From contig OY755251.1 of assembly GCA_963576725.1 (NCBI GenBank), forward strand, positions 39,538,933-39,602,932: a stretch of 64,000 bases of DNA, written 5' to 3'. Position 1 is the first letter of the stretch. Each line of letters begins with the position of its first letter. Below, in pieces: positions 43,149 through 55,261 of the stretch. Below the pieces are notes generated by a model. It did no database searches. It saw only the letters and a list, made by a program, of their open reading frames with translations, and had not been told where the DNA came from. The position numbers and the translations under genes are program-made. This DNA is from Azorinus chamasolen (taxonomy: Eukaryota; Mollusca; Bivalvia; Cardiida; Solecurtidae).

Positions 43149-43240
43149 TGGTGTTTGAAACTGACATTCTAAAGACTATGCCATTTATTTTGCATGGTGT
43201 TTGAAACTGACATTCTAAAGACTATGCCATTTATTTTTCA
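43149..43240. repeat. 46-bp direct duplication
   Basis: TGGTGTTTGAAACTGACATT and CTAAAGACTATGCCATTTAT occur twice in succession (43149 and 43195) with one or two differences near the end. Confidence 0.9.
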
Positions 43241-43534
43241 ATAGTTCTAACGATTCACATTATCCTCTATAAAAACGATGAAATCAGAAGAAAATCAAAC
43301 AAAAAATTCTCCGATAAATCACATGCCAGTAATAAGACTAACACGTATTTAAAACTTGAAACAAATCTTACTTATTACCTGATAATGTGTTTTTATTGCT
43401 CAATCTCGCCCCGCGCTGCTGAAAATATGGGCAGGCGCCTTAACACATTGGGCAGGCGCCTTAACATTCTCTTAAATAAACCGTAACATGTCTTCTCGCA
43501 GGCGCACCCCTCGTTGTAACACAGTCGATAGGGA

Positions 43535-43638
43535 GTGTTGATAGCGGTTGCAATCATATCCGAATACTTAGGGTGGGTGGCAGCCTTCTTTGGCTTGTTG
43601 GCCTTCCTGGCTTTGGGTGCGACAGCGACTTCAGCCAT
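43535..43638 (-). pseudogene. Histone H1 pseudogene, 5' part
   Basis: MAEVAVAPKARKANKPKKAA, then THPKYSDMIATAINT: the basic N-terminal tail and the first helices of the winged-helix domain. The frame then runs straight into the inverted repeat of the insertion (NTPYRLCYNEGCACEK), which is not histone. The start codon is at 43636-43638. A TATA-like AATATAAGTG (43701-43710) lies about 65 bp upstream on the minus strand. Confidence 0.92.
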
Positions 43639-44478
43639 GGTTATCGTAATTTCATTACTCTAATAACTGAGAAAGAAGGAACCGACTCGCCAGCAAACAT
43701 CACTTATATTTCTTCACTTAGTTGCGTGTCGATACGATGAAAAGAACCCCGACGCGGTCGGGATGGAAATACAGCCTTAGCAAAATTTCACCGCGAACGT
43801 CCCGGCCTGGCTTTGTTTCCTTATGATGCATGTTTCGATCATAATTTCATTTTCGCTCGACATACATACCTGGTTTTGGTTCCAAATTGAGGACGAAACG
43901 AGAGACCCCACCAAATCCAGACATGAGTCGTATAACAGTAAGCATATGCATGCACAAAATACGGATAAGAAATTAGAAAATTCCGAGCCCGGGTCACCTC
44001 TTACCATAGATTTTCGCAGTTTAAAGACTACCCGACGTTCGAAGTGGTCCTGAATCAGCTTCTGAGACGTAGAAGGAGAACATATTTTACCAATTTTTGT
44101 TATATTGGAAGTCCTATGGTGGACTGAGTAGAATTAATGCCAGACGCAAACAAACCGCACAAAAACAATCACAAGGTGCCGGGAGCCTTCCGTCAGTACA
44201 TGACCGGACACGTTTTGTTCATTTTAAGCATTTCTATGATTTCAAAATCAAGTTATAAATGCCCAAAGATGATGGTGGATGATAAAGATGATGATGATGG
44301 AGATCATGATAAAAACTTCAATTTACGGCGAATGCTGATTTGAAAGTGATTATGACTAGGCTCACTGTGTTTTTTCTCGTCAAAGTCTAACTTTACTAGC
44401 TGTCTTTGTTAACTATGCATGGATTTGTGATAACCTAGCAAACATATATGAACAGGGTCTTAAACAGTTTGGAGGGTG
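43639..44478. other. H1 upstream region and spacer
   Basis: After the TATA-like box nothing is recognised. A GATGATGGTGGATGATAAAG type (GAT)n tract lies near 44268-44310. Short overlapping frames on both strands have no motifs. Confidence 0.45.
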
Positions 44479-44614
44479 CGAGAGAGAGAGAGAGAGAGGG
44501 AGAGAAAGAGAGAGAGAGAGAAAGAGACAGAGACAGAGACAGAGACAGAGAGACAGAGAAAGAGAGAGACAGATACAGAGACTGAGAAACAGACAGAGAG
44601 ACAGACAGAGAGAC

Positions 44615-44647
<33 letters not shown>

Positions 44648-45275
44648 CGGAGAGAGACAGACAGACATATAGACAGACAGGCAGACAGACAGACAGAGAC
44701 GGAGAGAGAGACACACAGACAGAGACAGACACACAGAAAGACATACAGACACACAGACAGACACACACACACACAGACGGACACAGACAGAGAGAGAGAG
44801 AGAGAGAGAGACAAAGAGACAGAGAGAGATAGATTAGCACAGATAAACAGAGAGCGAGAAACAGACAGACAGACACACAGACAGACACACAGACGGACAC
44901 AGACACAGAGAGACAGAGAGAGAGACAGAGAGAGACAGACAGATATATAGACAGACAGACAGACAGAGACGGAGAGAGACACACACAGACAGAGACAGAC
45001 ACACAGACAGACACACAGACAGACACACAGACACACAGACAGAAACACAGACGGACACAGACACGGAGAGAGACACACAGAGAGACAAAGAGAGAGAGAG
45101 AGACATAGAGAGATAGATAAACACAGATAGACAGAGAGCGAGAAAGAGACAGACAGAGAGAGAGAGAGACAGAGAGAGATAGAGAGAGGGAGAGAGATCC
45201 AGACATACAGACAGAGAGACGAGACAGACAGTAGTTAGACAGACATACATACAGACATACAGACAGACAGACAAA
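44479..45275. repeat. ~800-bp (GA)n/(CAGA)n simple repeat
   Basis: Purine-rich plus strand of AGAGAGAG blocks mixed with ACAGACAGAC and ACACACAGAC. Being free of stops in several frames, it yields open frames up to 248 codons (all Ser/Leu/Cys/Val on the minus strand); these are not genes. Confidence 0.98.
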
Positions 45276-46470
45276 CAGTAATGCATTGCGGGATATTAGT
45301 TAAAATGCACACATAAATGATAACGTTTCTAAATTGAGAAGCTAGAGTATTTTTATGATTGGCAATTAAATCGTTTATACACAGGTTCAGACATTTTCAG
45401 TTACTGAAAATGGGTATCATTTGAAAAGAAATACTATTAAATGACAGCAGTAAGGAAGAACCACTACAACCATAAAATCTGCAATGGAGAGATAGACTGA
45501 CACGTTTGAATGCATGGAATAATGTATCTTGCCACAGCAATGAGTTGAATTTAACACATTTATCCCCATATTATTTAAGTAAAATTCGTCGAGATCTTAC
45601 TTTGGAACCTGTCCATGTTTTATGTGGAGGCAGCACAGGCAAACACCATATATCCTTAATAACCCGTTGGTTTCAGTAGACAGTGGAAACCCTGATCAAA
45701 GGGTTCCTACAGGATCCCTCTGATCTGGGTCTATACTGTCTGGATGAGTCTTTTTTAATTGACACTGGGCTCAAATGAGTTAAACTCTGTTGTACTCTAT
45801 TAAGCAAATAGTCTAGAGCCTGACCAGGCAGTTCCAGCAAATCTATCTAACAATACTCAAATTTGTTTGCATAACACAACGAAACCTGTGTTAAGCGACC
45901 ATAAAAAACAAACCCTTTTAAGGCAGCTGATAGCTGCATACAAGTCGAAAGTACTACAGAAAGCTCCTGTTGGAGCTTCCTGACTTATTTGAACTTAGCT
46001 ACCATCTGTCTACAGTGTGTTTCCTTACATATGGTCTCCTAATATAGATTGGAATGTTAAATATTTTGTAATATGGTTTTAAACTGATGCATTTGGTTAG
46101 TTCATTTACCACTCATTGTATACATTCCGACAGGGTCATGTTTAATTTTGAAGCAATATCGAATAATAATCTACAAGTGAAAAGGTCTGTGTTTTTTTTA
46201 TTTTTGAAGTGTGTCAAGCAGAGTAACTGTTGAACCTGGTCCTTCAAGGGGCTGTATAGTGTTTCAACACAAATCATAAGTTTTAGAGCTGAATGGATCA
46301 TGATAATATGTGTATGCCTGTGCGCGCATGCGTGTGTGCGGAGGGGGGGGGGTAGAGATGGATCCGCGCATGCTTGTGCAATGTTTCATTTAAAACACTG
46401 ACGGTCGATCATTTTTTTAAATAGTATTAAAGAGAAAGAAAATACAGTCTAAAGGATAGCTATATACCCG
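45276..46470. repeat. Spacer with one PH hairpin and one PH-D copy
   Basis: Hairpin at about 45675-45742 (CAGTGGAAACCCTGATCAAA / CTCTGATCTGGGTCTATACT). PH-D copy at about 45887-46045 (left end CCTGTGTTAAGCGACCATAA; arms AAAGCTCC / GGAGCTTCC). G-run near 46341. No gene. Confidence 0.55.
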
Positions 46471-48086
46471 CCGCAGCACACTGCTGACTTCAAGAGCGGC
46501 ATTGATCTTGAGTTGGCATAACTAACTCATGTTCTGTACATTGCATTAATGAGGTGAACATTTGACGAAAGTTAAATGAAAATCCTTAGAAGGGTTTAGG
46601 AAATTAGCAGTCACGAAATCGTTCAAACTGCTGACCTTCAAATGTGACACTGACCTTAACCCTGCAATGTCGACTCATGGGTTCTGCATATTGCCTTACT
46701 GGGCTAATAATTTGATCCAAGTTGAATAAAGAACTTCATAGGGTTAGGAGATATATGGGAATGATACGAACAGGTGACATATTGTTTTGGTCAATATTTA
46801 ATGTTGAAAATTTACCTAGTTTTGAGAGGAATGTGTTCAGATCGGGAGGGGGTAAAGGGGATAGATCCTTCGCTGGATCCATGCATGTACTTGCTGTGTA
46901 GATCAACAAAGATTTAACTAAACGTGAAAAAAAAACCGGAAACTGATCAGACTGTCACAGGGTGACACATTTTCAACGACTGTCTTGATCAAAGTCTGGT
47001 GTTTAAATTGTGTCCGGTCGATTCTCAACGTTGAAAATTGACCTGCTGGATCAGTTTTTAACAGTCAAAATTTTATGTAACACCTGCTAAGCACAACCTA
47101 ATTGGTACTTGCAAACATTTGGTAAATTTGCATCTCATTAGAATGCAAGCAGTTTGACTCCTGGTCAATAGTTTCTCAAAAGCCTAATCTAACTGCAAGT
47201 ACATGTAAGTGATTACTTTAACAGGCAAGAGTTTCAACAGGCATGATTTTATAGCAGGCTAAGGGTTGATAAGATAAGATGAGCTACACTAAAAGTAGAT
47301 CCAGATCATAACACTATAAAATAAAGCGTTCTGATCAGGTTCTACAATGTTTGCTCAATAACAGCGAATGAATATTCATTCGGTAAGGTTGTATTACCTC
47401 AAAGATCATATACCGCAAAATCTTCCCAGTGTCTAATTCCAAAACAAGTAGACCAAGAGCATACATATTTTAGAACAAAGCTATCTGATTATGTGATTGA
47501 TAAAGGGAGCATGTTAAAAACATTTATATGTTTATAATCGAAGGACAGTTGTCCGGGTTGCTAGTTTTTGGCAAAGGTCAATTGTCTGATGGGCAATTGC
47601 CCTAAGGCTTAACTGTCAGAAAAGAAACAACACAATCAATGCAGAACTAAGTTAGAGCATTTTGATGTGGCGCATATGGTTTTCATAAGACAAGTGCACT
47701 AGTTTTACAAGACATTTTGAATATTCCAATGTCAACAATGTCATTGGCAACTGATGATATCAGATAGCTGACTACGGATCACGGGCGATTCTTTGTATCC
47801 AGATATTGGTAATGTTCTAACTGCCCAAGGGTACCAGGGTGCATGTTTCCGCTCAATCAATTGTATATGAACACTGGACACCAATGCCAGATACTAAGAA
47901 GCAACTTGTTCTAAACAATAATTGAATACCAAAGATATCGGTTTTTTTATTCCTGCATGGATATGTACATAATGCTGGAAACAGATTATTACATAATTAT
48001 GTTTATCAAAGTCAACACTAGAGGTTTGTTCTTTCACAAAAAAACCAGATGCCCCCCTTCATCCTCTTTCCAATAACAAAAACAAG
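46471..48086. other. Spacer, mostly unassigned
   Basis: 46480-46760 has the style of a single cassette unit (GACCTTCAAATGTGACACTG, GGTTCTGCATATTGCCTTAC). A decayed PH element lies near 47290-47380 (GATCCAGATCATAACAC, GAATATTCATTCGG). Confidence 0.4.
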
Positions 48087-48360
48087 TACCTAGTTATAGT
48101 TTACTTTCAGTCGATTGTACATTTATTTCCCTGGTCATTGAGCCAATTGCCTACAATATTGAGCACTGGTAACATATGGTGCAATCATGCAGCCGCAGTA
48201 CCGGTTAGTGACCCTCACATGTACCCATTTTAACCTCTGGGTCGAGAGGAGGTTCAGGGGGGAGACACTGAAAACATCTCTGAGATTTTCGAATAGCACC
48301 GGGATTTGAACCCCGGACCTGGACTGGTAGTCAAGCGCATTACCACTAGGCCATCACACA
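48087..48360 (-). mobile_element. tRNA-headed SINE, copy 2
   Basis: Aligns with 32176-32470: TACCTAGTTATAGT at the left, CAATCATGCAGCCGCAGTAC in the body, GGGATTTGAACCCCGGACC (B box in reverse) and ATTACCACTAGGCCATC (A box in reverse) at the right. It is about 20 bp shorter. A K1 trailer begins shortly after it at about 48392. Confidence 0.85.
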
Positions 48361-48391
48361 TCACCAATACACACGCATAATGTCTGTAATA

Positions 48392-49851
48392 AACAAGATG
48401 TGTTTGTGAAACACTATGCCCCCTCAATATGATATTTGACCCTGAAGGATGACCTTGATCTTGACATGTCACTCCTCAAACTGTGCATCTTCATGGGGTA
48501 CACATGCATACCAAATATCAAGTCTGTATCTCTAATGGTTCAAAAGTTATGGCCAATGTTAAAAGTTGGTGACCTTAGACCATGAAGGATGACCTTGACC
48601 TTGACATGTCGACCCTCAAACTGTGTGGCTTCATGAGATACACATGCATACCAGTATAAAGGCTGTATATCTACTGGTTCAAACCTTATGGCCAATATAA
48701 ATGACCTTTGATCTTCGAAAATGACATTGACCTTGACATGTCACCCCTCAAACTGTGCAGCCAAATGAGAAACACATATATACAAACTACCAAGTCTGTA
48801 TCTCTACTGGTTCAAAAGTTATGGCCAATGTTAAAGTCTGTGACCTTTGACCCTGAAAGATGACCTTGACATGTCACCCCACAAAATGTGCAGCTTCATG
48901 AGATACACATGCACACCAAATATCAAGACTATCTCTATTGGTTCAAAAGTTATGGTCAATTTGAAGTTGGTGACCTTTGACCCTGAAGGATGACCTTGAT
49001 ATGTCACCCCTCAAACTGTGCAGCTTCATGAGATACACAAGTATGCCAAATATCAAGTCTCTATATGTACTGGTTCAAAAGTTATGGCCAATGTTAAAGT
49101 CGGTGATTTGACCCATATGTTTGACCTCTGACCTTTAAGGGTGATCTTGACCTTTACATGTCACACTTCAAAATGTGTGGCTTTACCAGATACATATGCA
49201 TGCCAAATATCAAGTTTCTATCTGTATTGTCTCAAAAGTTATGACCAATGTTAAAGTTACAGACAAAAAAACAATTTGACCTTTGACCCTGAAGGATGAC
49301 CTTGACATTGACAGGACACCCCTCAAAATGTGCGGCTTTATGAGATACATATGCATGCCAAATATCAAGTCTCTATCCGTACTGGCTCAAAATATATGAC
49401 CAATGTTAAAGTTGCGTTAAAGTTACAGACAAAAAAAAATTTGACCTTGGACCCTGAAGGATGACCTTGACCTTGACATTTTACCCCTCAAAATGTACAG
49501 TTTCATAAGATACACAAGCATGCCAAATATCAAGTCTCGATCTTTACTGGTCCAAAAGTTATGGCCAATGTTAAAGTCCGTGATTTGACCCATATATTTG
49601 ACCTCTGATCTTGAAGGATGACCTTGACTTTGACATGTCACCTCTCAAAATGTGCGGCTTTATGAGATACATATGCATGCTAAATATCAAGTCTCTATCC
49701 GTACTGGCTCAAAAGTTATGACCAATGTTAAAGTTGCTGACAAACAAACAGACAAACAGACAAACGGACAAACAGACAAACAGACAAACAAACAAACAAA
49801 CAGACAGGGCAAAAACAATATGCCCCCCAGATCAAATCTGGGGGGCATAAA
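48392..49851 (-). repeat. K1 cassette, reverse orientation, divergent units
   Basis: Starts with AACAAGATGTGTTTGTGAAA and CACTATGCCCCCTC (K1 trailer in reverse). About nine units with CCAAATATCAAGTCT follow (near 48511, 48651, 48783, 48916, 49045, 49202, 49358, 49518, 49680; spacing about 130-162 bp). It ends with the CAAACAGACAAACAGAC tract and the hairpin CCCCCCAGATC / GATCTGGGGGG that opens forward K1 copies. It is more diverged than the array at 5.9-10.4 kb. Confidence 0.9.
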
Positions 49852-49854
49852 AAT

Positions 49855-50722
49855 ATCAGGGGTAGACAATTTAAAAAAGCCAGGTGTACAACAAGGCATG
49901 CTGGTCAACATTCATGTGAACATTGGTGACGCTAGATTTAGTGGTTTCAGAGATACGCGCAACACAAAGTTTGTCTAATTTTATGTCATAAGGGGCAATA
50001 ACTCCAAAGTTATCGTAGGGAGACAATTAAAAAACTCAAGATGCACAACAACTAATGCTGGTCAACATTCCTGTGGGGTTTGGTGACTCTAGCTCTAGCA
50101 GTATCAGAGATACGCGCGATCAAATGTAAGGTTTGTCTACTTTTAAGTCATCAGGGGCAATAACTCCCAAGTTATCAGGAGAGATGAGGGAGGGGGGGTT
50201 AAAAAACATCAGATGCATAACAACTTGTGCTGGTCAACAGTCCTGTGAAGTTCGGTGACTCGAACCTTGTCGAAATACACGTAACACAAAGTTTCTCTAA
50301 TTTTAAGTTATCATATCAGGGGCAATAACTTGAACAATTATCAGGGGGAAACAATTTAAAAAACTAGGTCTACAAACAACTCATGCAATTCATGCTGGTC
50401 GACATTCCTTTGGGGTTTGGTGACTCCTAACCCTAGCGGTCTCAGAGATACGCGCGAGACAAAATTTCTCTAATTTTAAGTTATCTTGTCAGGGTCCATA
50501 ACTCATCAATTATCACGGGGAGACAATTCAAAAAACCTTGGTGCAACTACAACTCATGCTGATAAACATTCCTGTGAAGTTTGGTGACTATAGCCCTATT
50601 GGTTTCATTGATACACGCGACACAAGTTTGTGACGGATTGACGGACTGACGAACGGACGGACGGACAGACAACTCTGGCATAAACAATATGTCTCCCTAT
50701 AAATGGGGGAGACATACTTATG
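49855..50722 (+). repeat. K3 tandem cassette, ~157-172-bp units
   Basis: GGTGACTCTAGC-type words fall at about 49924, 50081, 50253, 50418 and 50582. Units contain GGGGCAATAACTCC, GGGGAGACAATTTAAAAAAC, ATGCTGGTCAACATTCCTGT and CAGAGATACGCGCGA. It closes with GACGGACGGACGGACAGAC and a trailer hairpin (TATGTCTCCC ... GGGAGACATA, 50688-50716). Confidence 0.9.
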
Positions 50723-50739
50723 TTGAAGAAAAGGCGGGT

Positions 50740-50930
50740 CTACATAATGTATGTTCCGTCCTTTAAATATATACGTCGGGGTACGTAAGCCTTATAATTC
50801 TATACATCGGTCTATCTAATCCTTAGGTCATCCTTTAAATATATAGGCCAGTCCACCTAAACCGGACGTCGTCCTTTAAATATATACGCACGTGTCCACC
50901 TAATCCTTATTTCGTACTTGAAAAATATTA
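50740..50930. repeat. Short minisatellite-like repeat
   Basis: GTCCTTTAAATATATACG, CATCCTTTAAATATATAGG and CGTCCTTTAAATATATACG recur with GTCCACCTAATCC between them. Confidence 0.6.
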
Positions 50931-51118
50931 AGGAGACCAATTTTTTTGTATATTTCACATCTTACACTTTTAAATGAATTTGATATCAGACTAGCAGTAA
51001 TAGGCACTATACGTGTAAGAAAATGCAAAAATTATTTTTATGAGATGAAAAATGTGGAATATACAAAATGTCTCCTTAATCCCTAAAATTAAGGATGGTC
51101 CCCCTAATGCGGAAAATA

Positions 51119-51122
<4 letters not shown>

Positions 51123-51159
<37 letters not shown>

Positions 51160-51260
51160 TAAGAGACATGGTCACTTATGAGGTTTGTGTCTAAATTTCG
51201 CCTTGTTGAGAGGTTGTATATACGTAGGGGGTATATATAGAACCCCCCCCCCCAAAAAAA
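51123..51260. repeat. (TA)n and homopolymer tracts
   Basis: (TA)n at 51123-51151, then CACACACAC; ten C followed by ten or more A near 51243-51263. Confidence 0.9.
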
Positions 51261-51496
51261 AAAATGAGTGCTAAATCTATGCATAAAAATGACTTTTAAA
51301 AAAAATAACCTCATTCTCATAACAAGGTTTCATATCGAAATTCTATTTGGATTGTCTCCCTTTGATAGGTATCCGCCATTTTAGACTGTGTTTAAAATGT
51401 GTCAATTATATACCCCATATCTGTGGTAAAAAGACGACAAATTTGAGAACCAGTCTAGAAATGTATATTACACCCCGTAACATATTATAGTCTGAG

Positions 51497-51540
51497 CTGT
51501 ATATTACACCCCATAGCATGCATATGGGGTGTAATATATA
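51497..51540. repeat. Palindrome ATATTACACCCCAT
   Basis: TATATTACACCCCAT and ATGGGGTGTAATATA flank AGCATGCAT. A related half (TATATTACACCCCGTAAC) is at about 51466. No terminal features to mark it as an element. Confidence 0.7.
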
Positions 51541-53390
51541 GTTTAAGTATTTTTTAATATTATCTCTTTATCTATTAAACTGACTCGTTCTGTTTCACGG
51601 AAATTGCCAGGTTTTTAAGAGCAGCTCTTTATCGACTGACAGTGTACCCTAACTCCTGGGTACTGGAGCCCTAACCTATTTGCTCGCATATTCAGTTTAG
51701 TCCAGTGGAGAAATGCGTGCCTATCAAAGATTTTACAATGTTAGGTCAAGAGAGCCCATCTAAAGGGGTGAAAACTTCGCGGAAGAGGTGGGGTAATTAC
51801 CCTGGTCTGCAATAGTAGAGCGCATGGACCCAGGCGTTACATAACCTCACTCTGATCACAATCAAGCCATTGACAGCTATGGGAAATGGAATTTAATCAA
51901 TGATTATATCCGTTACTATGATTTCGCACATCGAAAAAGGCAGAACAAGTTGACAAATTTTCAAAGCGGATGGTAAGTTTTTTACGGTTATTGGGAGTTT
52001 GTAAAGATTATGCAGTATGTAGTGACGTATTTTTCTTATTAGAATTAAACCCCTTCCTTTACAACGCACCCACATACTCAACCTGGAAACGGTTGTTAGG
52101 TTGCCACCACAACTATTTAAACGATCACTTACCTATGATTTATCCATGAAATTTATAATATTAGATTAACATAAGAGAGTGGAGGAAGTAGATCTAGATC
52201 TACAACCAAGAGATTAGTGTGAACCGCCAAAATCCATAAGCAGTGAATCTAGTGATCTTAGGAAACGAACATCATGTGAGGTTCTGCAGACCTTGATCTA
52301 TCTATATATACATGTATACAGATTAAGAACACAAAATTGTATTTGACAACCTCAACAGCAATGTTAAGCAATTATAATAATTTAAAAGTTTAGTTTGTGT
52401 TTGAGGGATTATAGGTAAACTTTTCGATAGAAGGATATAGGTCTACATAGGTCAATTCGAATATCATGAATTTATGTACAGTAAATGCACTTGTTTTGCT
52501 GAATATATATATATATATTATTGTCTTTACAATGTGCATTCATGGCGTAACCGTGGATTATGCAATGACTTCAAATAAATCAAAAATTGAAATATGAAGC
52601 AACGTTATTGCAATTTTAGAATTTGAAAAAGTTACATTCACTTTTCTTTATTCTATAACAGGGGCCGCTTATATAACTAGTGCAGTTTTCCCCTAAAATT
52701 TACAATATATTTGACATTTTGTTTCCCTTTACTTAAATGCCGATGTAATTGTTCCCTAGAGTGATAGACCCGACCCAGAATACGAGCGTATATATATAAT
52801 TGCAGTATGTCAAATCATTTAGCAATACAAAGGCATATGATCTTTGAGCTCAGCTATCAAAAACCTTGACTGGGGCATGGCGCCTATGATATCTTACTTA
52901 AGGACACCAGATTTGGTGCGTATGCTCATCTTAACATTGTGGAGTGTGAATCCTATACATATGTCTATCACCTTGTCCTTCCCATGAGAGCTTGGAATCG
53001 CCATGGAAATTGTTTCACGATACTATCGTGACAGGTGTTAAAAATCGGTTTCGATTTTACTATTGATAATTGGTTCCGCCCAAGTTACAAACGATTTGGT
53101 CAGCATGCAAACGTATTAAATTTATTGTTACATTGAATAACATACGAATTTGTCGAACGTCTCAGTGGCACAATTGTTTCGATAGTGTTTCAGTGGTGCT
53201 TTTAGGTCAGTTTTTGGGTCAACGTTCGGCCCAAGTCCCTTTCTGAAACATATTTACTTATATTTCCCCTTATTATCTCCAAATTTCCCCTCCCAGATTT
53301 GTCAAACAATTAAAAATGCTTAATCGAAGAAATAAAATGATAATGCAAACCTGCATGAGAAGATCTGGAATATGAAAGTCAACTCCGATT
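51541..53390. other. AT-rich spacer, nothing recognised
   Basis: No hairpin MITE, cassette or coding signal found; a small (TA)n tract near 52500. Confidence 0.45.
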
Positions 53391-53456
53391 ACATCTAATG
53401 TGAAGTATTATATAATATTTTTACATCTAATGTGAAGTATTATATAATATTTTACA
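53391..53456. repeat. 32-bp direct duplication
   Basis: ACATCTAATGTGAAGTATTA followed by TATAATATTTTT occurs twice in a row. Confidence 0.9.
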
Positions 53457-53639
53457 CAATATAAACTTTTTAACACTTAAACCTATCAGGCTATTTTGTG
53501 CAATATTTTTCTACTTCATGTATCCTTCCAAGCAGTCTGACCTTGGTCTATGCTCATCCAAGTACGCTGCCATACATCGATGAACGTTCTCATACATGTA
53601 TGCAGAGGTCGGAAATAATGTTTGATCATGTTAAAAAGA

Positions 53640-54130
53640 TTCAGCGTATATGAGCGTATGAGTTATATATTACGCACACGCTCACCATGCGCTAGGCACA
53701 CGTTGAATACGCTAGAGTGTCGTAAAAGGCATGCCACTTATAAGTCAAATACGCTTTACATATGGTGGCATGAAGTTTGCTAGTAGAGTTATCATATGGA
53801 TATATCAGTAACTTATTTGTAACGTTATTCTGATGAACGACTAACGTATCTAACGTATTCCTGGCGATTCATACGCTACTCAAACGCTCACATGCGCCAA
53901 GCATATGTTACTCGTATGCCCACATGCGCTACTTTTACGCTGCTATACAATGACGGTGACATGTTGACATACGCTCGTATACGTTCCCATGTGCTGCCTA
54001 TACGCCAGATATACGGTTCACATATGCTATTCATACACTGCTAATACGTTCATCGAATATATAGTGGTGGTAATTTCGGGTTCATACGCTCAAAATGCGT
54101 GCGTATGGCCAGTTCTTTCGAAACCTTTCG
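53640..54130. repeat. TACGC/ACGCT-rich tract
   Basis: Words such as CATACGCT, TACGCTCA, CACATGCGC, AATACGCT and CTAACGTA occur many times at irregular spacing. I see no fixed period, no inverted ends and no coding signal. Confidence 0.55.
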
Positions 54131-55260
54131 TACGTAGTTTATACGTTCAACTTATACACTAGTGTGATAGGGCAATTACGAACATCAAATTTGATGTGTA
54201 AGAACATCTTTCTATTGCAGACCTTCATATATCCCACTCTTACGTATGTGACACTGCCTAGGTATACTTTCGTCTAGTAGGCGGCACATATTTTTAGACA
54301 AAAAACTAATTCCAACGCTAAACAGGTGATTGGGGGGGGGGGGGGATAAAAAACCAACTTGTTTTATTTTGGATAGAGAGTATTAAAATGTACAATTATA
54401 TCATATACTTTCTGATTTCGCCAATGGGACGTATATGTTTGCGAGGTCTATAAATAGTTGCTTTGAGTCATTTTGAGTGACTTTAACCCTGCATTAAGCA
54501 GTCACTTTCCTACACATACATAACTTCTTCTTTACTGAAAGTTCGTAGTATCGAGGTTTTACTGTAGATGTAAATGAGTCGCGGAGAAGCTCTGTATTAC
54601 ACTTGTCAGGTTACAAGAGTTTATTATTATAGAAAGTTTAGTATTGACATTTGAGCTGATGACAACTTGTTAAAGGCCTGGCAGCGTGGGGTATTTTGCG
54701 GCTTAAATAAATAATGTTATTTAACAATGCTTTTATCAGAGCTTCATTTTTTGATTATCTGTAATTCGTTTTGTCATTGTTATTGAGTGATTTTATACCC
54801 TTTTACTACCAAGATCAACTTGAGTAGCAGATTGGAATTTCAGTGGAAAAATATAACGAAGGATAATGTTTAATATTGTTTGACTTCCGTGTTTTGCCAT
54901 AGTGAGTTGGTATCGATCTTACAAGAGTATAACAAGAAAACCATTGATGCAAAGCATCAAAGGCGCGGTTTACTGAATCGTAAAGAAAAATCAAACGTGT
55001 TTTATAATTATTATATATTGTCAACAAAATGTTTGTATTACCCCCATGGCCTTAGTAACACGTCACAATTCTTCCGTTTCACCACAAAGGATCCTTGAAA
55101 CAGGGACACCTTATCCCACATCTTGTTAAGTATTCATGTAAGAAATAAAGACATCATGAATATATATATAATCGTATATGCACACAGATATCCGATTTCT
55201 AATCTGAAATTAAAAGCTCCATGCTGTTAAACCTACTTTAGGGGAATATTTTTATTCACG
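54131..55260. other. Spacer with one PH-D remnant
   Basis: G14 run at about 54332. PH-D right half at about 54458-54567 (CTTTAACCCTGCATTAAGCA, TATCGAGGTTTTACTGTAG). PH-B-like fragment at about 55125-55170 (TATTCATGTAAGAAATAAAG). Confidence 0.45.
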
Positions 55261-55261
55261 C

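Larger units (their letters stand above)
39043..43533. mobile_element. 4.49-kb TIR-bounded insertion splitting histone H1
   Basis: Both ends start CCCTATCGACTGTGTTACAA inward, and the match continues (GAGGGGTGCGCCTGCGA, AAGACA) with 3 differences in about 48 bp. A diverged stretch follows, and then GGCGCCTGCC at the same distance on both sides: 83-bp inverted repeats at 39043-39125 and 43451-43533. H1 reads ...AINT on one side and MIKEL... on the other with nothing obvious missing, so this is an insertion. No target duplication is clear. Inside are PH-A, PH-B and PH-D MITEs, a dead Tc1 element and a tandem hairpin array; no transposase matching the ends is visible. Superfamily unknown. Confidence 0.85.

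Noticed and set aside
44413..45286. Open frames of up to 248 codons on the minus strand
   Set aside because: They lie wholly in a (GA)/(CAGA) simple repeat; the Ser/Leu/Cys/Val translation is a composition artefact.
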